Source: Companilactobacillus nantensis DSM 16982 (GTDB lineage: Bacteria; Bacillota; Bacilli; Lactobacillales; Lactobacillaceae). From it: a DNA stretch of 64,000 bases. Within the stretch, counting starts at the first letter, position 1; every line of letters begins with the position of its first letter. The notes under the pieces are model-generated. The model saw nothing but the letters and a program-made list of their open reading frames with translations. It was not told where the DNA came from and did not search any database. Where the stretch lies: contig NZ_AZFV01000013.1 in NCBI RefSeq assembly GCF_001435815.1, positions 1-64,000 of the forward strand. Reading direction: 5' to 3'. Below, piece after piece: positions 53,470-63,437 of the stretch. A program made the position numbers and the translations under genes.

Positions 53470-55365
53470 TTGAAAAATAGGTTTGTTTTTTTACATTCGA
53501 TTAATTTCAAAATCGGATTGTCATTTATTTTAATTTTAATCGTCACAATTGAAATCATTGGGGCCTATTTTGTGCGTCAGCTAGAAGATCAAAATGTCGC
53601 AACTTTTGAAACTTCAGTTCAGGTGCCAGCGTATACGCTCAATCAAATTTCTGAAAACTTAACGGATAATGATCAACATACCCGTGAAAATATCGGAAAT
53701 GCGATTCAAGATTATTCGCGAGTCAGCACTGATATTACTGACGTACAAGTAGTCGATCGAAGCGGAATCATTGTTGGGGCCAAGGATTCCGATGGAAATA
53801 ATATTGTCGGTACCCAAACTTTGAAAGATAATATCAAACAAAGTATTCGTAACGATAAAAAAATCACACAAATATATTATGAAAAGCAAAATGGTAGCTC
53901 TTACGAGTCGATTTTACCGGTAACTTCACCGGATAATAGTACTGTCGTTGGAGCAATTTACGTTCGTGCCAGCATGGAGTCTGTTTATAGCGGTATTAAC
54001 AGTATCATTTTGATTTTCCTAACGGCTTCATTAGTAGCTGGTCTCTTGGGTGCCACGATTGCTATTTTTATTTCACGTGCAATTACACGACCAATTGATG
54101 AAATGAAGCAGCAAGCCGTCCGCATGGCCGAAGGTGATTATTCTGGACAAGTTCGTGTTTATTCACCCGATGAATTAGGTCAATTAGCAATGGCAGTTAA
54201 TGATTTGTCAGTTAAAGTTGAGGAAGCCACGGAAAATTCGGAGTCTGAGCGACGGCGGTTGGACAGTGTTTTAACACAAATGTCTGATGGCGTTATCGCG
54301 ACAAATCGTTTGGGAAATATTACGGTTATCAACGAAATGGCTCAAGAATTTTTGGAGAAAGATGAAGATGAAGCTATCGGTCAACCTTTAGTAGAAGTAT
54401 TAGGTATTAAAGACCGGACTAGCTTTGATGATTTATTGGAAAATCCTGATCCAATGGTAATTGAAACTAATGACAGCACTGATGATTATGATGAAGTCGA
54501 TGATAATTCATTGATTTTAAACGCTGATTTCTCGTTGATTCAAAGAAATAGTGGCTTCATTAGTGGTATGGTTTGTGTTTTACATGATGTCACTGAACAA
54601 CAAAAAATCGATAGTGAACGTCGCCAATTCGTATCCAATGTTTCGCACGAATTGAGAACACCTTTGACAAGTATTAGTAGTTATATTGATGCTTTGAATA
54701 ATGGTGCTTGGAAAGATCAAAAGTTAGCTCCCCAGTTTTTAGGCGTTACTGCTGAAGAAACGGACCGAATGATTCGGATGATTCAAGACCTCTTGAGTTT
54801 GTCACGAATGGATCAGGGACGTTCGAAATTGGACAAGGAATTAGTTAACTTTAATGAATTCTTCTCTTATATTTTGGATCGTTTTGATATGATGTTGAAA
54901 AAAGAGAAGGCTGATGCAAAAGAAGATGATACGAAAGTTGTTAAAAATTATCGTATTAAACGAATTTTCACCAGCAAAGATTTGTGGGTTGAAATCGATA
55001 CTGATAAGATGACTCAAGTAATCGATAATATTATGAACAACGCCATCAAATATTCACCCGATGGTGGTGTGATAACTTGTCGTTTATTGGAGACTAATAA
55101 GCACATTATTATTAGTATTTCCGATGAAGGCCTTGGTATTCCAAGAAAGGATATTAAGAAGGTCTTTGAACGTTTCTATCGTGTTGATAAGGCGCGTTCA
55201 AGAAAACAAGGTGGTACTGGACTAGGTCTATCCATTTCTAAGGAAATTATTGAGCAACACAAGGGTAGAATTTGGGTCAACAGTGCTGAAGGTAAGGGAT
55301 CAACATTCTATATTTCCTTACCATTTGATCCTAATGAAACAGGAGGAGAATGGGATGAAGTTTAG
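53470..55365 (+). CDS. walK: Sensor histidine kinase WalK
   Basis: A 631-residue sensor kinase. In order: membrane helix (15-34), extracellular domain (36-178), second helix (179-201), HAMP (202-255), PAS (263-380), HisKA with His393 (VSHELRTPLTS), and the ATPase domain with MNNAIKYSP and GTGLGLSI. It phosphorylates WalR. The start is a TTG at 53470 with AGGTGG upstream; an ATG far upstream would lie in repeat K. yycH overlaps its end by 11 bases. Confidence 0.94.
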   Translation: MKNRFVFLHSINFKIGLSFILILIVTIEIIGAYFVRQLEDQNVATFETSVQVPAYTLNQISENLTDNDQHTRENIGNAIQDYSRVSTDITDVQVVDRSGIIVGAKDSDGNNIVGTQTLKDNIKQSIRNDKKITQIYYEKQNGSSYESILPVTSPDNSTVVGAIYVRASMESVYSGINSIILIFLTASLVAGLLGATIAIFISRAITRPIDEMKQQAVRMAEGDYSGQVRVYSPDELGQLAMAVNDLSVKVEEATENSESERRRLDSVLTQMSDGVIATNRLGNITVINEMAQEFLEKDEDEAIGQPLVEVLGIKDRTSFDDLLENPDPMVIETNDSTDDYDEVDDNSLILNADFSLIQRNSGFISGMVCVLHDVTEQQKIDSERRQFVSNVSHELRTPLTSISSYIDALNNGAWKDQKLAPQFLGVTAEETDRMIRMIQDLLSLSRMDQGRSKLDKELVNFNEFFSYILDRFDMMLKKEKADAKEDDTKVVKNYRIKRIFTSKDLWVEIDTDKMTQVIDNIMNNAIKYSPDGGVITCRLLETNKHIIISISDEGLGIPRKDIKKVFERFYRVDKARSRKQGGTGLGLSISKEIIEQHKGRIWVNSAEGKGSTFYISLPFDPNETGGEWDEV

Positions 55366-56668
55366 TCGAGTAGTTGTCCAAGCACTTTTGGTTGTGGCCG
55401 TAATTACTAGTATCGTTCTATCCTTCTTTATATGGACGAATACGGCGCGTTATCAGCGAGGCCGCAACATTGATGTGACATCTGCCGAATCAAATAAAAA
55501 TGAGATTCCAATGAATCAAGTCATTAGTCCGACATCGGTCATTTGGCATGATGAGACAGATCAACATTTAATTTATAACAGTAATGAAAATATTTCTTTA
55601 AGTATTCAAAAGGTCATGCAAGATTGGAAAATTGATGAACCAAAACTGATTTCGGATAAAGATGGTGCTAAATATCAAAAAGTTATCCAAGCAAAAAATA
55701 CGTTACAGATGGTTTATCCAACATCAATTTCAATCAATACATTAGGTTATTTGTTGAATAATGACAGTTTAAAAAATGATAAATCTAATCAATTTAATCG
55801 TATTTTGGTTAACTTGAAGGATAAAAAGGACCAAAATATTTATCTAGCTAATGATGATAATTATGCGGTCTATAAGGCTAAGGTTAAAAATGCTTCGTCA
55901 GTACCAATTTCTAAATTAGTTGATAAGGCTAATATTGATCTAAAAGTTCGTTTAGACATTATGAAACACGGTGTCTTCACATCTTACGTTGATCCAATCA
56001 AATTGAAGACTTACTCATACGTTATTAGTGGTAAAAAAGATGGTGAATATACGACCGCCTTATTTGATTCGAATACCAATGGGTTAGTGACATCTGAAGA
56101 TAATGGTGTTTATACGTACAACTATGGTGAATCCAAACGTTTGATTTCAGATCATAATACGGAAGAGTTAACGTTTGAGGACTATACGGATACTTCTGTT
56201 CCCAAGACGCAATTAGCCTTTTTGCAACGTGGTTATCAAAAAGTTACCAATTTACAAAATTCGATCTCCAATTTGCGACTTTATAGCGCTGACTGGAGTG
56301 ACAAGGATTTAATTTTCCGTGAATATGTCGAAGGATTCCCAATCTTCAAAAAGAGTCAATTTGGTTCGATTCGCATCAAATTTAGTCGTAAGGGTAGTAC
56401 GGAACATTTCTTGAATAAAGTACTTGAAGTCCCAGTGCCGTCTAATTCAGCAGCAACCAAATTGAAGTCAACGAATGAAATCTTTAAGGGCTTGCAACGA
56501 GCTGGTTATTCACCAAACGATGTCCAAGGTATCGAAGTTGGTTATCAATGGGAAGCTGAAGCCGATAATGAAAAAGTTGTTGACTTGAAGCCGACATATT
56601 ATGTGAAAATTGGTGGCCATTGGAAAGCTTATGAAGAATGGACAAATGAAAGTGCGGAGGAAGAGTAG
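55355..56668 (+). CDS. yycH: WalK regulator YycH
   Basis: A 437-residue protein with one N-terminal membrane helix (about 7-27) and a long external domain, the plan of YycH (WalH). In Bacillus and Staphylococcus YycH and YycI bind WalK and change its activity. GGAGGAG inside the end of walK precedes ATG 55355, so translation is coupled to walK. Confidence 0.88.
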   Translation: MKFSRVVVQALLVVAVITSIVLSFFIWTNTARYQRGRNIDVTSAESNKNEIPMNQVISPTSVIWHDETDQHLIYNSNENISLSIQKVMQDWKIDEPKLISDKDGAKYQKVIQAKNTLQMVYPTSISINTLGYLLNNDSLKNDKSNQFNRILVNLKDKKDQNIYLANDDNYAVYKAKVKNASSVPISKLVDKANIDLKVRLDIMKHGVFTSYVDPIKLKTYSYVISGKKDGEYTTALFDSNTNGLVTSEDNGVYTYNYGESKRLISDHNTEELTFEDYTDTSVPKTQLAFLQRGYQKVTNLQNSISNLRLYSADWSDKDLIFREYVEGFPIFKKSQFGSIRIKFSRKGSTEHFLNKVLEVPVPSNSAATKLKSTNEIFKGLQRAGYSPNDVQGIEVGYQWEAEADNEKVVDLKPTYYVKIGGHWKAYEEWTNESAEEE

Positions 56669-57481
56669 ATGGATTTTAGAAGAATCGAAGTTATATTCTT
56701 GATAGTATTTTTCTCGCTGGATATCTTTTTATTCTTGTCATTTCGCAATAGTCAACAATTGGTCAGCAGCACAAGCACCAATACTTCAACCGTAACCGAA
56801 ATGCGCAAACGTAATATTAGTTTTGGTAGTTTGGATACTAAAAATGGTAATGCATATTATTTAGGCTCCCAACCAGACGATAGTCTAGCTCAAAATGTCC
56901 AAAAATTACGTAACCAAAAAGTTGAATATGAAAATGTTAACCACACATTAGTAAGTACATTGAATAATCCTATTACTGTCACAACAGCCAATAGAACAGA
57001 AGTTATGAACAAATTTGTCAAAAAAGAAAGTAACATTTTATTTGGTAAAGATTATAAATATGCACCGCAACTTTCAAGCAGTTCGCAGATGATTTATGTT
57101 CCCACAGGTTCTTTAGGTGAAGTTTATGATAAAACAGCTCAGCTAGTTTTTTCCGTTTCTGAAGGAGAAGTGGTAGGTTATACTCAGACTTATGTGAAGA
57201 AACTAATTGTTTTGCATGAAAAGCAAGCTATCAAGAGTGAAAAAGAAGTCGTGACAAACTTGTATGCCAATTCAGAAATTCCCAACAATTCAAAGATTTC
57301 CTATGCTAATTTAGCCTATACAAAATTGTTGGAAGCAAATGATAGTACCATTTACATTCCAGTTTGGTTCGTGACAATTCGCAACAAAGATAGTAAAGTT
57401 TCTACAACCAAGAAAGTTAATGCCTTTACTGGCAATATTATAAAGAGTTCAACAAACGGAGATAATTATAGTGCCCAATGA
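56669..57481 (+). CDS. yycI: WalK regulator YycI
   Basis: A 270-residue protein with one N-terminal membrane helix (about 7-25) and an external domain of the YycI (WalI) family. It begins directly after the yycH stop behind GGAGGAAGAG and overlaps walJ by 11 bases. It should act with YycH on WalK. Confidence 0.88.
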   Translation: MDFRRIEVIFLIVFFSLDIFLFLSFRNSQQLVSSTSTNTSTVTEMRKRNISFGSLDTKNGNAYYLGSQPDDSLAQNVQKLRNQKVEYENVNHTLVSTLNNPITVTTANRTEVMNKFVKKESNILFGKDYKYAPQLSSSSQMIYVPTGSLGEVYDKTAQLVFSVSEGEVVGYTQTYVKKLIVLHEKQAIKSEKEVVTNLYANSEIPNNSKISYANLAYTKLLEANDSTIYIPVWFVTIRNKDSKVSTTKKVNAFTGNIIKSSTNGDNYSAQ

Positions 57482-58277
57482 AGATAGTTTAAAAATCAGT
57501 GTCTTAGCCAGCAGTAGTTCTGGTAATGCCACTTATATCGAAACACCGAAACATCGCGTCTTAGTTGATGCCGGCTTGTCTGGAATCAAAATTAAGCGGG
57601 CGATGGATAGTATCGGTAAGGATATTACCAAAGTCGATTCACTATTTGTGACGCATGAGCACACTGATCATATCCAAGGCGTTGGAGTTTTAGCCCGTCG
57701 CTATGGCCTCAGCGTTTACGCCAACCAAAAAACTTGGGAGGCAATGTTACCAAAAATCGGTAAGATTTCAGATGACCAAATCAACGTTTTCAACCACAAT
57801 AAAGTTATGTCATTAGATGATTTAGATGTTGAAAGTTTCGCCGTATCACATGATGCAGTCGATCCACAATTCTATAAGTTTTATCACAATGGCAAAGAAT
57901 TCGTAATCTTAACTGATACAGGTTATGTATCAGATCGAATTCAAAAGACGATTGAGAACGCCGACGGTTATTTGATGGAATGTAATCACGATGTCGAAAT
58001 GTTGCGTGAAGGTTTTTATCCATGGCCATTAAAGCAACGGATTTTGAGTGAAAAAGGTCACTTATCAAATGAAGATGGTGCCCATACATTGATGGACGTT
58101 ATTGGTAACAAAACTAAACAAATTTTCTTGGGACATTTAAGTCACGAAAACAATACTAAGGCGGCTGCTCGTGAAGAAGTAACTCAAGTGTTAGAGGACC
58201 ACGATTTTGGCGTGGGCTCTGACTTTAAAATTAACGATACAGATCCTGCAATTGCTGATCCATTGATTGCTTTGTAG
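57471..58277 (+). CDS. walJ: Metallo-beta-lactamase-fold protein WalJ (YycJ)
   Basis: A 268-residue MBL-fold hydrolase. Metal-binding motif THEHTDH, further His in FAVSHDAVDP and GHLSHEN, and Asp in LTDTGYV. WalJ/YycJ has been linked to DNA repair as an exonuclease-like protein. The start is a GTG at 57471, with GGAG about nine bases upstream, overlapping yycI. Confidence 0.9.
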   Translation: MPNEDSLKISVLASSSSGNATYIETPKHRVLVDAGLSGIKIKRAMDSIGKDITKVDSLFVTHEHTDHIQGVGVLARRYGLSVYANQKTWEAMLPKIGKISDDQINVFNHNKVMSLDDLDVESFAVSHDAVDPQFYKFYHNGKEFVILTDTGYVSDRIQKTIENADGYLMECNHDVEMLREGFYPWPLKQRILSEKGHLSNEDGAHTLMDVIGNKTKQIFLGHLSHENNTKAAAREEVTQVLEDHDFGVGSDFKINDTDPAIADPLIAL

Positions 58278-58283
58278 GTTTTG

Positions 58284-58302
58284 GGCCGCCTCCAGAGGCT
58301 AG
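58284..58302 (+). repeat. Very short remnant of the palindromic repeat (O)
   Basis: GGCCGCCTCCAGAGGCTAG joins the left end of the family almost directly to its right end. The following GAGTATTAGT resembles the sequence after remnant N (8751). Low-complexity chance likeness is possible. Confidence 0.35.
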
Positions 58303-58461
58303 AGTATTAGTCATGGATGTTTGATATTGAGTTTTCTGATGTTATTTAAAGTCAGAAACAACTTAAAATCTCTTATTGAATTTAGACTGATATTTTATCT
58401 TGCTATTTTGGCGGATTTAAATTTTCGATGTCTTAATATTAATAAATATATTGAAGTCAAA

Positions 58462-58640
58462 TTAGTCGGAGGTTTGGAGGTATTCTATCAGCAGTGAAGG
58501 TGGACTTAGGGCTTTAGCCCTTAGTCCACGGACGTCTTTAGAGACTTACGTGATTTTCGTAAGGCTTCAAAGCGAGATTCGAGACCTTGGCTCGAATTGG
58601 TCCACACCGCAGATGGAATACCTCCAAACTGGAGATGGCA
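58462..58640 (-). repeat. Palindromic cloverleaf repeat, copy L
   Basis: Reverse copy, starting TTAGTCGGAGG and ending CTGGAGATGGCA. Outer stem GGTTTGGAGGTATTC pairs with GAATACCTCCAAAC, another unrelated stem. Inner hairpin TTAGGGCTTTAGCCCTTAG. It lies between walJ and htrA. Confidence 0.86.
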
Positions 58641-58724
58641 ACAAATTAATCATAGCTCGTTCATAATTTTTTCATAATTCAACGGTATATTAGAATTAGT
58701 AAATGTGTGGGGAAGTGAAAATGT

Positions 58725-60107
58725 ATGAATAATGATAATAACGACAAGTCTGAATCAAGAGTAGAAGAAAAAAAACGTGGATCAAATAAAAATCCGGGCA
58801 ATAACTCTTTGCTTAAGACCGGAATTGTAGCGTTTATCTCAGCTGCCTTAGGTGTGGTGATTGCTTTTGCAGGATTCACATATTTTGGCAACAATTCTTC
58901 TGATACAGCTAGTGTTGGTAATACAGCTGGCACGACGCAAGTTAGCAATACAAAAGTAAATACATCTAGCTCAATGTCAGGAGCTTATAAAAAAGTTAAT
59001 GGTGCCGTTGTTTCGGTTATTAACTTACAAAAACAAAAGGAACAAAGTTCCAGTGATGGCAGTCTTTCATCTATCTTTGGTGATTTGTTTGGCGATAGTG
59101 GTTCTTCATCTTCATCAGATAATTCACAATCGCAAACGGATGAAAATGGCGACAATAGTAACTCGAATTCGAACTCCAATTCTAATTCGAATTCTTCCAA
59201 TAACAGTAATTTACAAGAATACAGTGAAGGTTCAGGTGTAATTTATGCTAAGCAAAATGGTAAAGGTTATATCGTAACTAACAACCACGTTGTTTCCGGA
59301 TCTGATTCTTTGGAAATTATTTTGGAAGATGGTACGAAAGTGGCTGCTAAATTAGTCGGTACTGATACAGCAACTGACTTGGCTGTTTTGGAGATTCCTG
59401 GCAGTAAAGTACCTGCTACAGCCTCATTTGGCAACTCTGACAACGTTTCGCCTGGAGACCCTGTAATTGCTATTGGTTCACCATTAGGTAGCGAGTACGC
59501 AACGACAGTTACTCAAGGTATTATTTCAGCTACAAACAGAACTGTGACGACCCAAGACCAAAATACAGGTCAAGCAACTGGTGAAGCAACAGTTCTTCAA
59601 ACAGATGCTGCAATTAACCCTGGTAACTCTGGTGGTCCATTAGTTAATGGTGCCGGTCAAATCGTTGGTATTAACTCAATGAAATTGGCTTCTAATACCG
59701 ATGGTACTTCGGTTGAAGGGATGGGCTTTGCTATTCCAAGTAACGAAGTAGTTAAGATTATTAATCAATTAGTAGCTAATGGTAAAGTCGAACGTCCATC
59801 ACTTGGTATTAAGGTCTTAGATCTTGACCAAATTACGGATGATTCACAATCAAGTTTGAAGTTACCAAGTAGTGTAACTAAAGGTGTCGTAGTTTATAGC
59901 ACAACAACCGGATCAGTCGCAAAGGCTGCTGGTATGAAGAAATACGATGTCATCGTGAAATTAGGCGATAAGAATGTAAACTCTGTTGCAGACTTACACA
60001 CAGCCTTGTATTCACACTCAGTTGGCGATACGGTAAATGTTCAATATTACAGAAATGGGAAGTTGAATACAGCCAAAGTTCACCTAACTAAGAAAACATC
60101 CGAATAA
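58725..60107 (+). CDS. htrA: Serine protease HtrA
   Basis: A 460-residue surface protease. A basic cytosolic tail (1-29) is followed by a membrane helix (30-54), a long Ser/Asn-rich linker and the protease domain with His188 (NNHVV), Asp218 (TDLAVL) and Ser302 (GNSGGP). One PDZ domain follows at about 365-455. It degrades misfolded proteins at the cell surface. A low-complexity run of Ser-Asn pairs (about 144-160) is encoded by AAT/TCG-type repeats. GGGGAAG precedes the ATG. Confidence 0.95.
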   Translation: MNNDNNDKSESRVEEKKRGSNKNPGNNSLLKTGIVAFISAALGVVIAFAGFTYFGNNSSDTASVGNTAGTTQVSNTKVNTSSSMSGAYKKVNGAVVSVINLQKQKEQSSSDGSLSSIFGDLFGDSGSSSSSDNSQSQTDENGDNSNSNSNSNSNSNSSNNSNLQEYSEGSGVIYAKQNGKGYIVTNNHVVSGSDSLEIILEDGTKVAAKLVGTDTATDLAVLEIPGSKVPATASFGNSDNVSPGDPVIAIGSPLGSEYATTVTQGIISATNRTVTTQDQNTGQATGEATVLQTDAAINPGNSGGPLVNGAGQIVGINSMKLASNTDGTSVEGMGFAIPSNEVVKIINQLVANGKVERPSLGIKVLDLDQITDDSQSSLKLPSSVTKGVVVYSTTTGSVAKAAGMKKYDVIVKLGDKNVNSVADLHTALYSHSVGDTVNVQYYRNGKLNTAKVHLTKKTSE

Positions 60108-60118
60108 TGACGAAATAT

Positions 60119-60158
60119 AGCGTGAAACCAATTAATACGGGTTTCACGCTTTTTTTTG
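60119..60158 (+). terminator. Terminator after htrA
   Basis: AGCGTGAAACC pairs with GGTTTCACGCT around a short loop, followed by eight T. Confidence 0.88.
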
Positions 60159-60217
60159 AACATTTATATACAAAATGGATATTTATTTCGACTTTTCAGA
60201 AAACTAATAAACAGGAC

Positions 60218-60314
60218 TTTTCCACAGATGTGCATAACTTGTGTATAAGTGTCGAAAATTTAGAAAAACCGTTGTAGAAAAGTTATCCACAGAATTACCC
60301 ACAGCTGTGGATAG
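60218..60314. promoter_or_regulatory. Cluster of six DnaA-box-like sites
   Basis: Within 97 bases: TTTTCCACA (60218), TGTGCATAA (60229, reverse), TGTGTATAA (60240, reverse), TTATCCACA (60283), TTACCCACA (60295) and TGTGGATAG (60306, reverse). Three are exact matches to TTATNCACA and three have one mismatch. A further exact TTATCCACA lies inside rlmH near 60784. Confidence 0.7.
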
Positions 60315-60502
60315 TTTGATAAATGAAATTTATTTTCTTGTCTTAATTACTGTCAAATCAAGAATGAAAAGTGTTACACAAAGAACAGACAAACTTTTAT
60401 TTTTCTGTGTACAAATAAATCCTCATGATAATTCGTATTTGGAAAATTAATTTGGCAATTAAACGATAGTTTCGTATGATAAATAACGAGGAGATTTAGA
60501 CT

Positions 60503-60982
60503 ATGAATATTAAAATTGTGACTGTTGGGAAGTTAAAGGAAAAGTACTTCAAGGCTGGTATTGCTGAATACGCCAAGCGTTTGGGTGCTTTTTGTAAATT
60601 TCAAATCGTCGAGTGTCCAGATGAAAAAGCGCCTGAAAGTTTAAGCGATGCCCAAGATGCAAAAGTAAAACAAATCGAAGGTGAACGAATATTAGGTAAA
60701 ATTAAAGATAAGGAATACGTAATTTTACTGGATTTGCGGGGTAAAGAACTCACATCTGAAGAAATGGCGAAAAAAATCGATGACTTATCCACATATGGAA
60801 CATCTGACATCACTTTTGTCATCGGTGGATCATTGGGAGTTAGTCCCGAAGTGACAAAACGTGCTGATTACAGTATTTGTTTTGGAAAATTTACCTTGCC
60901 ACATCAGTTAATGCGTTTGGTTTTAACCGAACAAATTTATCGTTCATTTATGATTATTAATCACCGGACTTATCATAAGTAA
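60503..60982 (+). CDS. rlmH: 23S rRNA pseudouridine methyltransferase RlmH
   Basis: A 159-residue SPOUT-type enzyme that methylates pseudouridine 1915 of 23S rRNA. The SAM knot motif [14 protein letters not shown] and the C-terminal [16 protein letters not shown] are conserved family features. GAGGAG precedes the ATG. Origin-proximal placement after htrA is common in Firmicutes. Confidence 0.95.
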   Translation: MNIKIVTVGKLKEKYFKAGIAEYAKRLGAFCKFQIVECPDEKAPESLSDAQDAKVKQIEGERILGKIKDKEYVILLDLRGKELTSEEMAKKIDDLSTYGTSDITFVIGGSLGVSPEVTKRADYSICFGKFTLPHQLMRLVLTEQIYRSFMIINHRTYHK

Positions 60983-61023
60983 TTAGAAATTTTAGGCTAT
61001 ATAATATTAAGTACGGATTTAGA

Positions 61024-61081
61024 CAAAAAAGATTCCAAATTTCTCGAAAAATTATTATCGCGAGATTTGAAATCTTTTTTT
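61024..61081 (+). terminator. Terminator after rlmH
   Basis: AAAAAAGATTCCAAATTTCTCG pairs with the complementary stretch CGAGATTTGAAATCTTTTTT, followed by further T. Confidence 0.8.
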
Positions 61082-61188
61082 GTTAGAAATAATTCCCCAG
61101 ACGAGTCATTATTTATCCACTCTGAAGACGGCGATGTGCTATAATAAATCCTCTTTTGATTAAAAATAAAAAATATTGGGGGTTCCAA

Positions 61189-63432
61189 ATGTCTGAAAAA
61201 CAGTTTATCGAAATAGTGAACGACCGTGAGAATAACCTTAAAAATATCAGTTTAAAAATTCCCAAAAATAAACTGACTGTTTTTACTGGTGTATCTGGAT
61301 CTGGTAAGTCTTCAATCGTTTTTGACACCATTGCTCAAGAAGCTGGTCGCCAATTAAATAGTACGTACAATAGTTTTACACGTTTATATTTACCAAAGTA
61401 CAAGCGTCCTGACGCTGACGAGATTCATAATCTTTCAACTGCAATTATTATCGACCAAAAGCCTTTGGGTGGTAATGCTCGTTCAACTCTCGGCACAATC
61501 AGTGATATTAGTCCGTTGTTTCGAATTCTGTTTTCCCGATTTGGACAGCCTAAATATGGCAATGCTAGCAACGCCTTTTCTTTCAATGATCCGGAAGGTA
61601 TGTGTCCGCAATGTGAGGGAATTGGTCGCAGTTATGTCATGAAACTGGATGAAGCTTTGGATTATGATAAATCCTTGAATCAAGGGGCGGTATTGTTACC
61701 TGGCTATAGCAATAACTCTTATTATTTACAGACGTTACTCAATTCAGGATTATTTGACAACGATAAACCCGTGAAGGATTTTACTCCTGCAGAGATGGAA
61801 AATTTACTCAATGGTGAGGCGACTGTTAAGGTTGACTATAAGGGTACTGAACTCAAGACAAATTACGAAGGTATTATCAAAAAGTTTTATCGTACAAATA
61901 TTCAAGAAAATAAAACAATGTCAGATGGTGCTCGTAAGAAGATTGAAAAGTTTGCGGAAATGTCGACTTGTTCAATGTGCCACGGGAAGCGATTCAACCA
62001 ACAAGTTTTAAATTCAAAAATTAATGGCTACAATATTTTTGATTTAACCAATATGCAGTTGGATCAGTTGATTACAACTTTAGATGAATTTCAAGATGAA
62101 CGAATGACATCGATTCTCATTGATTTGAAAGCTAGAATTCAAGATTTGATCAATATTGGCTTAGATTATTTGAACTTAACCCGTGAAACCTCAACTCTTT
62201 CTGGTGGGGAAAGTCAGCGTGTTAAAACTGTGAAATACTTATCCAATAGTTTGACCGACTTGATTTATATTTTGGATGAACCAAGTACTGGTTTGCATCC
62301 CCGCGATGTTCACCGCTTAAATGATTTATTATTGAAATTACGTGATAATGGCAACACTGTTTTAGTTGTCGAACATGACCCTGATGTTATTAAAATTGCT
62401 GATTATATTGTTGATGTCGGACCACGAGCTGGGATTCATGGTGGTGAAATTAACTTTACGGGGACGTATGAAGAGTTGTTGCAATCAGATACGTTGACTG
62501 GAAAGTATTTAAATCATCAATTGCCACTAAATAAAAAACCTCGAATGGCTGATAAATTTGTCAGCAGTTCGAAGTCGTCATTACATAATTTAAAAGATAT
62601 CCAGTTAAATATTCCAACAGGTTTATTCTCAGTGATTACTGGAGTTGCCGGATCAGGTAAAAGTACGTTAGTTGAACAAGTTTTTGCTCAAGAAAATCCC
62701 GATGCAGTAGTAATTGATCAGAGTCCATTACATGCAAATAGTCGTTCAAATTCAGCTACCTATACAGGTATCATGAACGAAATTCGAAAACTGTTTGCTT
62801 CAACGAATAACGTTGATGATGGCCTATTCAGTTACAATTCTAAAGGCGCCTGCCCTGAGTGTAATGGGAAAGGTGTGATTGAACTAAATATGTCATTTAT
62901 GGATAATTCAGAAATTGAATGTCCTAAATGCCACGGTGGTCGTTTTGATCCCGAAGTTTTACAGTATAAATTTAAAGATAAAAATATCGTTGAAGTTATG
63001 GATATGACAATTGAAGAAGCTTTCTCATTTTTTGACGATAAAAAAATCAGTTCCAAGTTGAAAAATATCCATAATGTTGGCTTAGATTATCTTTCAATGG
63101 GACAAGCACTTAATACCTTGTCTGGTGGGGAGAGCCAACGTTTGAAGATTGCCAAAGAATTGAATAAAAAGGGCAATATCTTTATTTTAGATGAGCCAAC
63201 GACGGGCTTACATGTTTCGGATACTGAAAATTTGATTCGAATCATTAATGATATGGTCAACAAAGGTAATACAGTTGTCGTAATTGAGCATAATGTTGAT
63301 GTTATGCGCAGTGCCGACTGGATTATTGATATTGGGCCCGATGGTGGTTCGCGTGGTGGAGAAATTATTTATGAAGGGCCGGTCGCGGGAATTCTCAAAA
63401 ATGAAAAGTCAGTGACGGCTAAGTATATTTAA
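61189..63432 (+). CDS. UvrA-like ABC protein (excinuclease A paralogue)
   Basis: A 747-residue protein with two UvrA-type ABC cassettes. Walker A motifs are GVSGSGKSS (34-42) and GVAGSGKST. Signatures LSGGESQRV and LSGGESQRLKIA and zinc-finger pairs CPQC/CSMC and CPEC/CPKC are present. It is about 200 residues shorter than housekeeping UvrA (near 940) and most like the UvrA2/DrrC group linked to resistance to DNA-binding drugs. GGGGG precedes ATG 61189. It may protect DNA or act in repair; the ligand is unknown. Confidence 0.88.
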   Translation: MSEKQFIEIVNDRENNLKNISLKIPKNKLTVFTGVSGSGKSSIVFDTIAQEAGRQLNSTYNSFTRLYLPKYKRPDADEIHNLSTAIIIDQKPLGGNARSTLGTISDISPLFRILFSRFGQPKYGNASNAFSFNDPEGMCPQCEGIGRSYVMKLDEALDYDKSLNQGAVLLPGYSNNSYYLQTLLNSGLFDNDKPVKDFTPAEMENLLNGEATVKVDYKGTELKTNYEGIIKKFYRTNIQENKTMSDGARKKIEKFAEMSTCSMCHGKRFNQQVLNSKINGYNIFDLTNMQLDQLITTLDEFQDERMTSILIDLKARIQDLINIGLDYLNLTRETSTLSGGESQRVKTVKYLSNSLTDLIYILDEPSTGLHPRDVHRLNDLLLKLRDNGNTVLVVEHDPDVIKIADYIVDVGPRAGIHGGEINFTGTYEELLQSDTLTGKYLNHQLPLNKKPRMADKFVSSSKSSLHNLKDIQLNIPTGLFSVITGVAGSGKSTLVEQVFAQENPDAVVIDQSPLHANSRSNSATYTGIMNEIRKLFASTNNVDDGLFSYNSKGACPECNGKGVIELNMSFMDNSEIECPKCHGGRFDPEVLQYKFKDKNIVEVMDMTIEEAFSFFDDKKISSKLKNIHNVGLDYLSMGQALNTLSGGESQRLKIAKELNKKGNIFILDEPTTGLHVSDTENLIRIINDMVNKGNTVVVIEHNVDVMRSADWIIDIGPDGGSRGGEIIYEGPVAGILKNEKSVTAKYI

Positions 63433-63437
63433 AATAG

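Noticed and set aside
60218-60314. Calling this region oriC outright
   Set aside because: dnaA, dnaN and a defined unwinding element are not in the window, so only a DnaA-box cluster is claimed.
60241-60450. 69-codon plus-strand frame between htrA and rlmH
   Set aside because: It runs straight through the DnaA-box cluster and has no ribosome site. It is more likely an accident of the AT-rich sequence.
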